A stretch of 64,000 bases of DNA from Deltaproteobacteria bacterium (GCA_019310485.1 JAFDEF010000006.1:1-64000), one strand, 5' to 3'; shown: positions 26,124-34,815, counted from the stretch's first letter. Made by a program: numbers and translations. Notes: generated by a model not told the origin, from the letters alone.

Positions 26124-27256
26124 TGTTACGGTCCGATTCTGAAAAGCTTGTGAGAAAAGTTATGGCCAAGTTCGTGGACGAGGAAGTGATTCCCGTTGCC
26201 ACCGAACTGGACAATAAGGGGGAGTTTCCGTATCACCTTTTCAGGAAGCTCGCCGATATGGGGGTACTGGGCATCAGGTACCCCAAGAAGGTTGGAGGAT
26301 CCGGGGGGAACACGACTCTTTACTGTATATGCGTTGAGGAGCTGGCAAGAGGACTTATGAGCCTTGCCGCTATCACGGCAATGCAGTGTTTGATGGCAAC
26401 AGACGGCCTCTACAGGTATGGCACAAAAGAAATGCATGAAAAGTACCTGAGGCCCGCTTTTCGCGGCGAAAAGATAGGGGCGTTCCAACTTACTGAGCCC
26501 GAGGCCGGATCAGACCTGAGTAACGTGAGGACCCTTGCCACCAAGGTAGAGGATGGTTGGGTTATTAACGGGATGAAGACCTGGTCGACAAGCGGTCCCA
26601 TTGGTTCCTTTCACACAGTGTTGACCCAGACCGATCCCGACAAGGGGCTAAAAGGGTTGATGTTTTTCTTTATCCCTGCCGACACGCCGGGTTTTTCTCA
26701 CAGCAAGAAGTTTGATACTCTGGGCACAAGGACCTCATCGCTTTCAGAGATATATTTTAATAACTGTCACGTGCCGGATGAATATATGCTTGGAGAACTC
26801 GGCAGGGGACTGGACGTGTTGTTGACAATCCTAGCTGAAATCAGGATTATGACGGCGTGCCTGGCCATAGGTCTGCTCCGGGCTGCAATGGATGATTCCA
26901 TCAGGTACTGCAAGGAAAGGGTGCAGTTCGGAAAACAGATAGGGAAATACCAGTTGGTGCAGGCGAAAATCGCGAACATGGCGGTCAATCTCGAAGCAGG
27001 AAAGCTGATGTGCTACAAGGTCACCCACTTGATAGATAATAATGTTCCTTGTTTGAACGAGGCATCCATGGCGAAGTACTTTACCGTGGAATCCGCCTGC
27101 AGCGCTTGTGATGAGGCTACAAGGATTTACGGCGCATATGCCTATTCCATGGAATATGCTGTGCAGAGGTATTACAGGGATAACCGGTTCTTGCTTTACG
27201 GCGGAGGTACTCACGAGGTACTTCAGACCACTATTGCGAGGCAATATCTGCGGTGA
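26123..27256 (+). CDS. acyl-CoA dehydrogenase without the usual catalytic Glu; decarboxylating benzylmalonyl-CoA dehydrogenase (IaaF-type) candidate
   Basis: 377 residues with the complete family fold: FQLTEPEAGSDLSNVRT, the FAD-contacting MKTWSTSG, the ERVQFGKQIGKYQLVQ helix and RIYGAYAYSMEYAVQRYYRD. The general base is missing. The C-terminal YEGT-type site reads YGGGT (Gly361 where Glu is normal), and the alternative isovaleryl-type position on the earlier helix is Ile240 (LAEIRIM, with Glu239 one residue off). Loss of the base fits an enzyme that starts catalysis by losing a 2-carboxyl group, as described for IaaF of Aromatoleum, which turns benzylmalonyl-CoA into cinnamoyl-CoA and CO2. 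It is translationally coupled to etfA. The substrate assignment is inferred. Confidence 0.85.
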   Translation: MLRSDSEKLVRKVMAKFVDEEVIPVATELDNKGEFPYHLFRKLADMGVLGIRYPKKVGGSGGNTTLYCICVEELARGLMSLAAITAMQCLMATDGLYRYGTKEMHEKYLRPAFRGEKIGAFQLTEPEAGSDLSNVRTLATKVEDGWVINGMKTWSTSGPIGSFHTVLTQTDPDKGLKGLMFFFIPADTPGFSHSKKFDTLGTRTSSLSEIYFNNCHVPDEYMLGELGRGLDVLLTILAEIRIMTACLAIGLLRAAMDDSIRYCKERVQFGKQIGKYQLVQAKIANMAVNLEAGKLMCYKVTHLIDNNVPCLNEASMAKYFTVESACSACDEATRIYGAYAYSMEYAVQRYYRDNRFLLYGGGTHEVLQTTIARQYLR

Positions 27257-27297
27257 AAAGGGAGTGATTAAGCGGGTGGGCTTGATTGGCGGTTGAT

Positions 27298-27996
27298 ATG
27301 GCAGGACAAGTACAAACACAGGGTTTTACTTTGAGGTCACTAAAATCTTTGCCGGAGAGAAAATCCCTGGGCCAGCATGTATTTGAAAACCTGAAGCATG
27401 CGATAATCCATGGAGATATTTTGGCCGGAGACCGCCTTGTGGAAAGCCGCATAGCGGATGCGCTTAACATAAGCAGAACTCCGGTGAGGGAGGCGATTCA
27501 CAAGCTGGAAAGAGAAGGCTTGCTCCGCAAGCTGCCTAAAGGGGGTTTTATTGTCGTCAATTTGACGCGAGAGGATATTGAAGAAACCTTTGGGATCAGA
27601 AGTGTTCTGGAGAGTTATGCAGCAAGACTTGCTGCAGAAAAACATCGTAAAGAAGAACTGGAGCCTCTGGAGCAAAAAATTCAGGAGTTCGAGCTTTGCT
27701 TGAAAAAAGGACAGGTGGATGAATTGCCCCGAATAAATACGGAGTTTCACAACCTGTTTTATGCATTGAGTCGAAGCCCTCGCCTTATCAAGATGATCAA
27801 TGATCTAAGCGATCAGATTTATCGCTTCAGGAAGATTATTTTGAGAATGAATAATATGGCAAGAACGAGCAATGAAGATCACCGCAGGATGCTGGAGGCC
27901 ATAAAGAAAAGGGACACGAAGAAAGTTGAGAGATTGGTCAGAGAGCATATTTTGAGAGGGCAGAAAACTGTTTTGAAGGCCCTTGATAACGATTAG
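27298..27996 (+). CDS. GntR family transcriptional regulator, FadR/FCD subfamily
   Basis: 232 residues. The N-terminal winged helix (about 25-90) shows the GntR signature LVESRIADALNISRTPVREAIHKLEREGLL. The C-terminal FCD domain carries the expected metal and ligand residues in RINTEFHNLFYALS, NEDHRRML and VREHILRG. FCD regulators usually repress catabolic operons and release DNA when an organic acid binds. The gene lies inside the cluster between the acyl-CoA dehydrogenase and the mutase, and a matching GTATAC palindrome covers the cluster promoter. A GntR-type regulator is also part of the known iaa cluster of Azoarcus/Aromatoleum. The ATG at 27298 is preferred over a TTG four codons upstream. 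Confidence 0.92.
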   Translation: MAGQVQTQGFTLRSLKSLPERKSLGQHVFENLKHAIIHGDILAGDRLVESRIADALNISRTPVREAIHKLEREGLLRKLPKGGFIVVNLTREDIEETFGIRSVLESYAARLAAEKHRKEELEPLEQKIQEFELCLKKGQVDELPRINTEFHNLFYALSRSPRLIKMINDLSDQIYRFRKIILRMNNMARTSNEDHRRMLEAIKKRDTKKVERLVREHILRGQKTVLKALDND

Positions 27997-28028
27997 AGCT
28001 ATTGAGAGAGCACGGGAGATCGAAGAAA

Positions 28029-28430
28029 ATGACATCTGAAAGAAAAATAAGGGTTCTTTTGGCCAAACCGGGCCTGGATGGCCATGATCGTGGAGCCAAA
28101 GTAGTAGCTCACGCGCTGAAGGAAGCAGGAATGGAAGTTATCTACACCGGACTTCATCAGACCGTACCGAGCATTGTCAAGCAGGCGATTCAGGAAGATG
28201 TTGACGTAATCGGACTTTCAATTATGTCGGGGGCCCATATCCCTATTTGCAGAAAATTGATGGAGCTTGTTAAGAAGGAGAAGTTGGATCAAACGCTGAT
28301 TCTTGTTGGAGGGGTGATTCCCAGCAAGGATATTCCTGTAGTCAAGAAAATGGGGATTGACGGGATATTTCCAGGGGGCACACGCTTTGAAGTGATCACT
28401 GATTTTATCAAGGAAAACGCGAGAAAATAA
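28029..28430 (+). CDS. B12-binding small subunit of acyl-CoA mutase
   Basis: 133 residues, a free-standing cobalamin-binding domain of the methylmalonyl-CoA mutase C-terminal type. It has KPGLDGHDRGAKVVAHALKEAG with the DxHxxG motif (D17, H19, G22; His is the lower cobalt ligand), IGLSIMSGAH and LVGGVIP. It must pair with the 542-residue large subunit encoded next, giving the two-gene architecture of isobutyryl-, hydroxyisobutyryl- and IaaG/H-type mutases. The ATG at 28029 is chosen because the family starts just before the RVLLAKPG strand; a TTG nine codons upstream is possible. Confidence 0.92.
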   Translation: MTSERKIRVLLAKPGLDGHDRGAKVVAHALKEAGMEVIYTGLHQTVPSIVKQAIQEDVDVIGLSIMSGAHIPICRKLMELVKKEKLDQTLILVGGVIPSKDIPVVKKMGIDGIFPGGTRFEVITDFIKENARK

Positions 28431-28572
28431 GGCCTCCATGCAATGCGGAGAGGAGCTTGCGCAAAGATCATTGAGACAAACCTAAACCAGGGTTACAAAG
28501 CATACCCTCCTTTGCTACTGTCAGAATTGCGAGGGCGTAAAGTTCATTTTTCAGCAAGGAGAAGATAGGATC

Positions 28573-30201
28573 ATGGGAGTTGCCACCTATATCAAAGACG
28601 AAAAAGACGCTATTAAGGAGGTCATTCTCCAGTCCGGTATAAAGGTTAAGCCTGTCTATACGGCCGAGGATCTGGAAAGAGTTGGCTTTGATTATTCCAA
28701 AGACCTGGGGGATCCGGGAGAGTTTCCTTTCACCCGGAGCCTTTATCCTTTAGGGTATCGGAGCAGAAACTGGACAACAAGGCAGTATACGGGGTTTGGA
28801 ACGCCGGAGCAAACCAACGAGCGTTTCAAGCTAATGATTTCCCACGGCCAAACCGGCCTGAACGTGGCCTTCGATCTTCCCACTCAGATGGGCTACGACT
28901 CAGACGACCCCATGGCTGAAGGAGAGGTAGGGCGCGTGGGGATGGCAGTGGATTCTTTGAAAGACTTTGAAATTGCATTCAAGGATATTGCCCTGGACAG
29001 AATTGGATCAGGACTTACGATCAATGCCGTGGCCTCAGTGATGCTGGCCATGTATCAGTCGGTGGCAGAAAAATTTGGCTACAGTAAGGAATCCATATCA
29101 GCCACCCCTCAAAACGACATACTGAAGGAGATGGTGGGGCGGGGTGCCTGGATTTACCCGGTAGAGCCTGCCGTCAGGCTCGTTGGTGATGCCATTGAGT
29201 ATGCCATGAAAGAGCTGCCGAGGTGTAACCCGGTCTCGGTTTGCGGTTACCACATCAGGGAGTCGGGGTGCACTCCTGCCCAGGAGATATCGTATGCCTT
29301 CATGATTGCGTTTGCCTACATAGACAATGTTGTGGCGCGGGGCTACAAGGCAGAGGATTTTGTGGGGCGTTTTTCCTTTAACCTGAACATTTACGGAAAC
29401 CTGTGGGAGAACGTTGCCAAGTTCCGCGCTGCTCGGAAACTATGGGCCAAGCTGTTGCGGGAGAGGTACGGTGTTCAAAAAAAGAAAGCGCTTTTCCTTC
29501 GAGGCATCTTCGGCGGAGGGGGTTCCGGGCTCACCAAGCAGCAGCCAGAGAACAATATAGTGCGCGGAGCCTATTATGCCCTTACGGCAGCTCTTTCCGG
29601 CGCCCAAACTACTGCGCTTTGCTCATTTGATGAAGCTTACACAATACCCACTGAAAGAGCAGCACTTCTTTCCCTTAGAACATTCCAGATCCTGATGGAT
29701 GAAATCGGCTTGAGAGATACTGTTGATCCCCTTGGAGGATCGTACTTTATTGAGACTCTGACCAAGGAGATGGAGGAGAAAATCCTGGAAGAGATGGAAA
29801 AAGTGGAAAAAGTGGGCGGCATGATACAGGCAGTTTCCTCAGGTTATGTTCAGGCAGAAGTGGCAAGGCAAGCGTATGAATATGAGAAAAAGTTGCAGGA
29901 GGGAAAGGTTACAAAGGTAGGAGTTAATAAGTATACCGAAGGTGTTGACATGGAAGTTGAGCTTCATGAATACAACGAAGAATGGGCAGAGCAACAAATA
30001 AAAAGGCTAAAGGAACTCAGGAGAACAAGGGATAATAAAGCCGTTAATGAGTGCCTTAAGGCGCTGGAGAAAGCGGCAAGGTCGGAAGAGAATGTAATGC
30101 CTTACCTCGTTGATTGCTGTAAATGCTATGCAACGGTGGGGGAGATGGCCAACGTGTTCAGGGACGTTTTTGGAGAGCACGTGGAGCCGAACATTTTCTG
30201 A
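28573..30201 (+). CDS. B12-dependent acyl-CoA mutase large subunit; aryl-succinyl-CoA mutase candidate
   Basis: 542 residues, the substrate-binding TIM-barrel part of the methylmalonyl-CoA mutase family without its own B12 domain. Characteristic blocks are RNWTTRQYTGFGTPEQTN, GLNVAFDLPTQMGYDSD, QNDILKEMV, VSVCGYHIRESG and DPLGGSYF. By my reading the residue matching Tyr89 of Propionibacterium methylmalonyl-CoA mutase is Tyr62, and the carboxylate-binding Arg207 is Arg190 (KEMVGRGAW). Isobutyryl- and hydroxyisobutyryl-CoA mutases have Gln there. The substrate should therefore carry a free carboxylate, as an aryl-succinyl-CoA/benzylmalonyl-CoA pair would. Ordinary methylmalonyl-CoA is the main alternative. 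Confidence 0.9.
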   Translation: MGVATYIKDEKDAIKEVILQSGIKVKPVYTAEDLERVGFDYSKDLGDPGEFPFTRSLYPLGYRSRNWTTRQYTGFGTPEQTNERFKLMISHGQTGLNVAFDLPTQMGYDSDDPMAEGEVGRVGMAVDSLKDFEIAFKDIALDRIGSGLTINAVASVMLAMYQSVAEKFGYSKESISATPQNDILKEMVGRGAWIYPVEPAVRLVGDAIEYAMKELPRCNPVSVCGYHIRESGCTPAQEISYAFMIAFAYIDNVVARGYKAEDFVGRFSFNLNIYGNLWENVAKFRAARKLWAKLLRERYGVQKKKALFLRGIFGGGGSGLTKQQPENNIVRGAYYALTAALSGAQTTALCSFDEAYTIPTERAALLSLRTFQILMDEIGLRDTVDPLGGSYFIETLTKEMEEKILEEMEKVEKVGGMIQAVSSGYVQAEVARQAYEYEKKLQEGKVTKVGVNKYTEGVDMEVELHEYNEEWAEQQIKRLKELRRTRDNKAVNECLKALEKAARSEENVMPYLVDCCKCYATVGEMANVFRDVFGEHVEPNIF

Positions 30202-30318
30202 ATCAGGCGTTTGCCGGTCAGCTTCAGGTGAACACAGGTGGAAAGGAGGTGAAAAGCAAAAAGGCCATTTATGGACGAGAACTAACTCGCAAACAACCCA
30301 AGAGGAGGATCCAAGACC

Positions 30319-31338
30319 ATGAGAAAAAAAATAGCGTTATTAGTGGCAGGGGTTTTTTTGGCGTCAATATTCAGCCTAACCTTGATTCCGGGGCAAGCCA
30401 ACGCAAAGACGATCAGGCTGAGCTATGCCCAGTTCGCACCTGCGAAGACGTTTGTAGGTGTTCAACTTGAAAGATGGAAGAAAGAAGTAGAAAAGCGAAC
30501 CAATGGTAAAGTAAAGGTAGATGCCTTTCACGGCAGTACTTTGCTCGGCGCAAAAAACATGATGGATGGCGTAATCGCCGGTACTGCTGACATAGGATGT
30601 CTTTGCATGGCGTACCAGCCTGGCCGTTTCCTGATCACCAACGCCACCAGCCTCCCGCTTGGATTTCCGAACGCCCGTGTTGCAAGCCTCACTCTGTGGG
30701 ATCTCTACAATAAGTACAAACCAAAGGCATTTTCCAAAGTGAAGGTTCTCACTATGTTCACCTGCGGGCCATCTAACATTATGTCCAAAGTTCCGGTTAG
30801 AACCCTGGCAGACCTGAAAGGTCTTGATTTGCGGGCCTCGGGAGGTGCCGCAAAAATATTGAAGGCCTGGGGGGCGAATCAAATCGGTATGCCCATGTCT
30901 GCGGTGCCTGAAGCACTGCAAAAGGGGGTGGTGAAAGGTCTTTTCTCCTCACTTGAAGTCATGAAAGATTTCAGGTTTGCGGAGATTTGCAAATACGTGA
31001 CCATTACAAACACGGTGATTTACCCTTTTGCGGTGGTCATGAACCCAGATGTCTGGAATTCTCTGCCCGGGGACGTCCAGAAGGTTATGGACAGTATGGC
31101 TAAGGAGCACGCAGAGTGGACAGGTAGCTACATGGACAGGCATATAATGGAGGCAATTGAATGGTCAAAAAAAGAGGAGGGCGTGGAAGTCATCCATCTT
31201 TCCAAGGAAGAGAAGGCCAAGTGGGACAAGCTTCTTGAGCCCATTACCTCCGGGTGGATCAAAAATGCTAATAAGAAAGGGCTTCCAGGGGAAGCTATAG
31301 TTTCAGACATCAAGGCATTTATGAAGAAGTACGAATAG
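30319..31338 (+). CDS. TRAP transporter substrate-binding protein, DctP family
   Basis: 339 residues. The signal peptide is about residues 1-29 (KKIALLVAGVFLASIFSLTLIPGQANA). The mature protein shows FHGSTLLGAKNMMDGVIAGTADIG and DLKGLDLRASGGAAKI, where Arg172 matches the invariant carboxylate-binding Arg of DctP/SiaP proteins. It captures an organic acid in the periplasm for DctQ/DctM. Inside an aromatic-acid operon the ligand is probably indoleacetate or a related aryl-acetate (inferred). A strong AGAGGAGG ribosome site precedes it and a stable stem-loop follows, which would allow a higher level of this protein than of the membrane subunits. Confidence 0.9.
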   Translation: MRKKIALLVAGVFLASIFSLTLIPGQANAKTIRLSYAQFAPAKTFVGVQLERWKKEVEKRTNGKVKVDAFHGSTLLGAKNMMDGVIAGTADIGCLCMAYQPGRFLITNATSLPLGFPNARVASLTLWDLYNKYKPKAFSKVKVLTMFTCGPSNIMSKVPVRTLADLKGLDLRASGGAAKILKAWGANQIGMPMSAVPEALQKGVVKGLFSSLEVMKDFRFAEICKYVTITNTVIYPFAVVMNPDVWNSLPGDVQKVMDSMAKEHAEWTGSYMDRHIMEAIEWSKKEEGVEVIHLSKEEKAKWDKLLEPITSGWIKNANKKGLPGEAIVSDIKAFMKKYE

Positions 31339-31363
31339 TGGTGCAACAAACCATTGAGGGGCA

Positions 31364-31427
31364 GGGTTGTGGATTTCTGGAAACTGGTCAGGGCAGGGCA
31401 AAATCCACAACCCGAATCTGTCTTTTT
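31364..31427 (+). terminator. stem-loop downstream of the TRAP binding-protein gene
   Basis: A 13-bp perfect stem, GGGTTGTGGATTT (31364-31376) with its complement at 31401-31413, a 24-nt loop, and a short T-run about ten bases later. It sits in the 218-bp gap between dctP and dctQ. This position is typical for a partial terminator or mRNA-stabilising hairpin that lowers expression of the permease genes. Confidence 0.6.
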
Positions 31428-31556
31428 GTAACATTTCGGACTTATGAAATTATGTAATAGGACCTATGAAACACAAGCACATGAAAAAGAGCTAAAGTGA
31501 CATTTTTTTATTTTGCCGGTGCGTTATAGGGTGGTTGAGGCCACTGGAGGGTTGGT

Positions 31557-32048
31557 ATGGAAGCTCTCAAGAAATTAAATCATTTTCTGAACATGGCTCT
31601 GGTCTGGATAGCCGGTTTTTTTCTGGCTGGAATGATTTTTGTCACCTGCGGCAATATCTTCCTCCGAGCGGTATGGTTCCCCTTAAGGGGGACGTTCGAG
31701 CTTATGGGATATTTCGGGGCAATTGTTACAGCCTTTGCTCTTGGCTATGCGCAAATGGGGCGAGCTCATATTGCGGTGGATATCGTTGTAGTTAGGTTCC
31801 CGAAGAGGGTCCGCAAGGTTTTGAGTGGCATTAATTATCTCATTTGCTTTGTTTTCTTTTCCTTTGTTGCGTGGCAAATTGCCAAACATGCGACAACCTT
31901 GTGGAAGAGTGGAGAAGTGAGTGAAACGCTCCGATTTGCATTTTATCCCTTCACATATGGCGTCTCACTGGGTTGCTTTGTGCTCGCGCTGGTTATGCTG
32001 GTTGATTTTGTGCAGCTCTTTGCGCCCGACAAGGGGGAAAATACATGA
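31557..32048 (+). CDS. TRAP transporter small permease, DctQ family
   Basis: 163 residues with four hydrophobic segments: FLNMALVWIAGFFLAGMIFVTCGNIFL, GYFGAIVTAFALGYAQM, ISYLICFVFFSFVAW-like, and YGVSLGCFVLALVMLVDFVQL. The family motif region RGTFELMGYFGAIV and AHIAVDIVV is intact. It is a scaffold for the large DctM subunit. The stop codon overlaps the dctM start (ATGA). A GGAGGG ribosome site lies before the ATG. Confidence 0.9.
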   Translation: MEALKKLNHFLNMALVWIAGFFLAGMIFVTCGNIFLRAVWFPLRGTFELMGYFGAIVTAFALGYAQMGRAHIAVDIVVVRFPKRVRKVLSGINYLICFVFFSFVAWQIAKHATTLWKSGEVSETLRFAFYPFTYGVSLGCFVLALVMLVDFVQLFAPDKGENT

Positions 32049-33349
32049 GCCTTGCTGCCGTGGGAATAATTGGGATAGTCATTCTTCTCTTTGTCCTTTT
32101 TTTCCTGGGAATGCCCGTGGGCTTTGCCATGGCAATAGTGGGGTTTGCAGGCTTTGCATATGTTGTATCGTTCAAGGCCGCTTTGAGCATGGTTGCCATA
32201 GACATATGGGCAACATTTTCAAAATACGGCCTCACAGTCATCCCCCTTTTTATCCTTATGGGGTACCTTGCATTTAATAGCGGAATTGCGGAAAAACTCT
32301 ACAATACGGCCTACAAATGGTTCGGCCACTTCCGGGGCGGGCTTGCGATTGCCACCATAGGGGCTGACGAGCTTTTTGCCGCGATCTGCGGGTCAAACAC
32401 TGCCACGGCTGCGACTATGGGCGCTATAGCAATACCGCAAATGAATAAGTACAACTATGATACGAGGTTGAGCAGCGGGACTGTGGTAACCGGGGGCACC
32501 CTGGGTACTGTCATGCCTCCCAGCGTACTTCTAATCATTATCGGTCTTCAAACAGAACAGTCCATTATTAAGCTCTTTCTGGCAGGTATTTTGCCGGCCA
32601 TTGTTCTTGGAATTTTCTTTGTTGTGACAATCTCTGTTCTTTGCAGGATCTATCCAAATTTTGGCCCGGCCGGACCGAGGACGAGCTTTAGGGAAAAGCT
32701 GAAATCTCTTGCTGGAGTCACAGAGGCAGTAGCGATATTTGTGCTGGTGATCGGCGGTTTGTATGCAGGGGTATTTACGCCTACCGAGGCAGGAGCAGCG
32801 GGCGTTTTGCTGACCCTGATCGTCACGGCTCCTGCCGGAAGGCTGAACTGGAAAGGAATTCTGGATTCTGTAAAAGACACACTAAAGATTTCTTGCATGG
32901 CGTTTGTCCTGGTTACCGGTGCTCTGATTTTTGGGAGGTTCCTGGCCGTAACAAGGCTTCCTTTTATGGTCGCGGATTTTGCAGCCTCGTTGCCTGTCTC
33001 TCCCTATGTGATCCTGATCATTGTTTTACTGATCTATTTGATCGGTGGATGTTTCATGGATGCCCTGGGCTTTTTGGTGCTCACGATTCCCATATTTTTC
33101 CCCCTGGGAAAGGCCCTTGGTTTTGATCCAATATGGTACTCGATAATCATAACAATGGTGACAACACTCGGTGCAATTACGCCGCCTGTCGGAGTGAACA
33201 TATATGTGGTGAAAGCACTGGCGCCGGAAATAGACATCGGCACTATTTTCAAGAGCGCCTCTTATTTTCTGTTGGCCTGTATCGTTTCCATCGCCATATT
33301 GGTGATTTTTCCTCAGATTGTTTTGGTTATACCCAATATGGTGCGCTAG
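32045..33349 (+). CDS. TRAP transporter large permease, DctM family
   Basis: 434 residues, about twelve transmembrane segments in two repeats. Family hallmarks include FFLGMPVGFAMAIVGFAG, VIPLFILMGYLAFNSGIAEKLY, CGSNTATAATMGAIAIPQM, GTLGTVMPPSVLLIIIG and, in the second half, GAITPPVGVNIYVVKALAP. It couples sodium or proton entry to uptake of the acid delivered by the DctP protein. The gene order dctP-dctQ-dctM and the dctQ overlap are standard. Confidence 0.93.
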   Translation: MSLAAVGIIGIVILLFVLFFLGMPVGFAMAIVGFAGFAYVVSFKAALSMVAIDIWATFSKYGLTVIPLFILMGYLAFNSGIAEKLYNTAYKWFGHFRGGLAIATIGADELFAAICGSNTATAATMGAIAIPQMNKYNYDTRLSSGTVVTGGTLGTVMPPSVLLIIIGLQTEQSIIKLFLAGILPAIVLGIFFVVTISVLCRIYPNFGPAGPRTSFREKLKSLAGVTEAVAIFVLVIGGLYAGVFTPTEAGAAGVLLTLIVTAPAGRLNWKGILDSVKDTLKISCMAFVLVTGALIFGRFLAVTRLPFMVADFAASLPVSPYVILIIVLLIYLIGGCFMDALGFLVLTIPIFFPLGKALGFDPIWYSIIITMVTTLGAITPPVGVNIYVVKALAPEIDIGTIFKSASYFLLACIVSIAILVIFPQIVLVIPNMVR

Positions 33350-33390
33350 CGGTCTTGTTTCTGAAAGTTTGAGGAAGGGAAAAGATAAAA

Positions 33391-34683
33391 ATGATGGCCA
33401 GAACTTTTATGCCTTCAATAGGTTCAATAGATGAATTGAGGGAGCTTCAATTAAAAGGATTGCAGTGGACACTCAGTCATGCTTACAAAGGCTCGCCGGC
33501 TTACCGCAAGAAGCTTGACGAAGCAGGTGTTCATCCGGAGTCGGTACGGTCACTTGAAGATATCGCAAAACTGCCCTTTACTACCGCCCAAGACTTACAG
33601 GAAGGATACCCTTTTCCGTTACTCAGCGTGCCTTTTGAAAAGGTGGTCAGAATCCATGCCTCCTCAGGAACCACAGGCAAGAGAAAAGTCCTTTGCTATA
33701 CACAGAAGGACATTGACGACTGGACGCATTTTTTTGCGCGTTGCTACGAGATGGCCCAGTTGAACGCTGAAGACAGGGTCCAGATAGCTGTAGGTTACGG
33801 CTTATGGACAGCCGGCATAAGTTTCCAGATGGGATGTGAGAAATTCGGCGCCATGGCAATTCCTGCCGGCCCTGGAAACCTCGATATGCAATGTCAGTTC
33901 CTTGTCGATTTCCAGAGCAGTGTCATGGTTGCTACAGCATCCATGGGGTTGCTGCTTGCAGAGGAGGTCAATCGCCGGGGGCTTCAGGATAAGATTAACC
34001 TCAAGAAAATGATTTTTGGCTCAGAACGATCAAGTGATGCAATGAGAAAACGAATAAAAGAGCTTCTGGCTTTAGAGCATTTATTCGATATTCCCGGTAT
34101 GACAGAGCTCTACGGCCCGGGCACGGGTTTGGATTGTAAGTACCACACAGGGATTCATTACTGGGCCGATTACTATATTCTTGAGATTCTCGACCCTGAC
34201 ACCCTTAAGCCAGTTCCTGACGGAGAGACTGGAGAGATGGTGGTTACCACCTTGAGGAAAGAGGCGGTTCCACTGATTCGTTACAGGACGAGGGATCTTA
34301 CAAGGATGGTGCCGGGAGAGTGCCCCTGCGGATCCATACTTCCCAGGCATGATCGTATTCTGGGGCGTTCAGACGACATGATCATATTTAGAGCTGTAAA
34401 TATCTATCCGGGTCAAATTGATCATGTTTTGTCCGGGGTTGAGGGCATAGGAAGCGAATACCAGATACATCTTGAACGAAGAGAGGACGGAAGGGACTAC
34501 ATGACGCTCAAAGTCGAGCGCGATGAGGGCACTGATCCGAGCCGTGATCCCGAGCTCAGCAGAAAGATAAAGGAAGAGATAAAGAAGCAGATCCTGGTGA
34601 GTGCCGAGGTGGAGCTCGTTCAATACGGTTCCCTTCCGCGCTCCGAGAGGAAGAGCAAAAGGGTTTTCGACACCAGGGAGTAA
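33391..34683 (+). CDS. AMP-forming aryl-acetate-CoA ligase (phenylacetate-CoA ligase family), IaaB-type candidate
   Basis: 430 residues, the short PaaK-like branch of the adenylate-forming family. The ATP-binding P-loop SSGTTGKRKV is at 91-100, followed by GYGLWTAGISFQMGCEKFGA, the FGSERSSDAMRKRI segment, GMTELYGPGTGLDCKYH, RYRTRDLTR and the C-terminal GRSDDMIIFRAVNIYPGQID. It activates an aromatic acid to its CoA thioester with ATP, giving AMP and pyrophosphate. In Aromatoleum the iaa-encoded member of this family (IaaB) is an indoleacetate-CoA ligase acting right after uptake, which matches its position after a transporter here. Phenylacetate is the alternative substrate. Confidence 0.88.
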   Translation: MMARTFMPSIGSIDELRELQLKGLQWTLSHAYKGSPAYRKKLDEAGVHPESVRSLEDIAKLPFTTAQDLQEGYPFPLLSVPFEKVVRIHASSGTTGKRKVLCYTQKDIDDWTHFFARCYEMAQLNAEDRVQIAVGYGLWTAGISFQMGCEKFGAMAIPAGPGNLDMQCQFLVDFQSSVMVATASMGLLLAEEVNRRGLQDKINLKKMIFGSERSSDAMRKRIKELLALEHLFDIPGMTELYGPGTGLDCKYHTGIHYWADYYILEILDPDTLKPVPDGETGEMVVTTLRKEAVPLIRYRTRDLTRMVPGECPCGSILPRHDRILGRSDDMIIFRAVNIYPGQIDHVLSGVEGIGSEYQIHLERREDGRDYMTLKVERDEGTDPSRDPELSRKIKEEIKKQILVSAEVELVQYGSLPRSERKSKRVFDTRE

Positions 34684-34815
34684 GCCCTCAGGGGACTTTT
34701 ATGGAGCCACGTAGCACTTAACAGTGGAGATCTTTGGAAGGAGCGACATTTAGGTCCTTGATGTCTTTGTAATGGAGTAGAGTTTCTATGCATAAGAAGA
34801 AGGGGGATATGTAGT

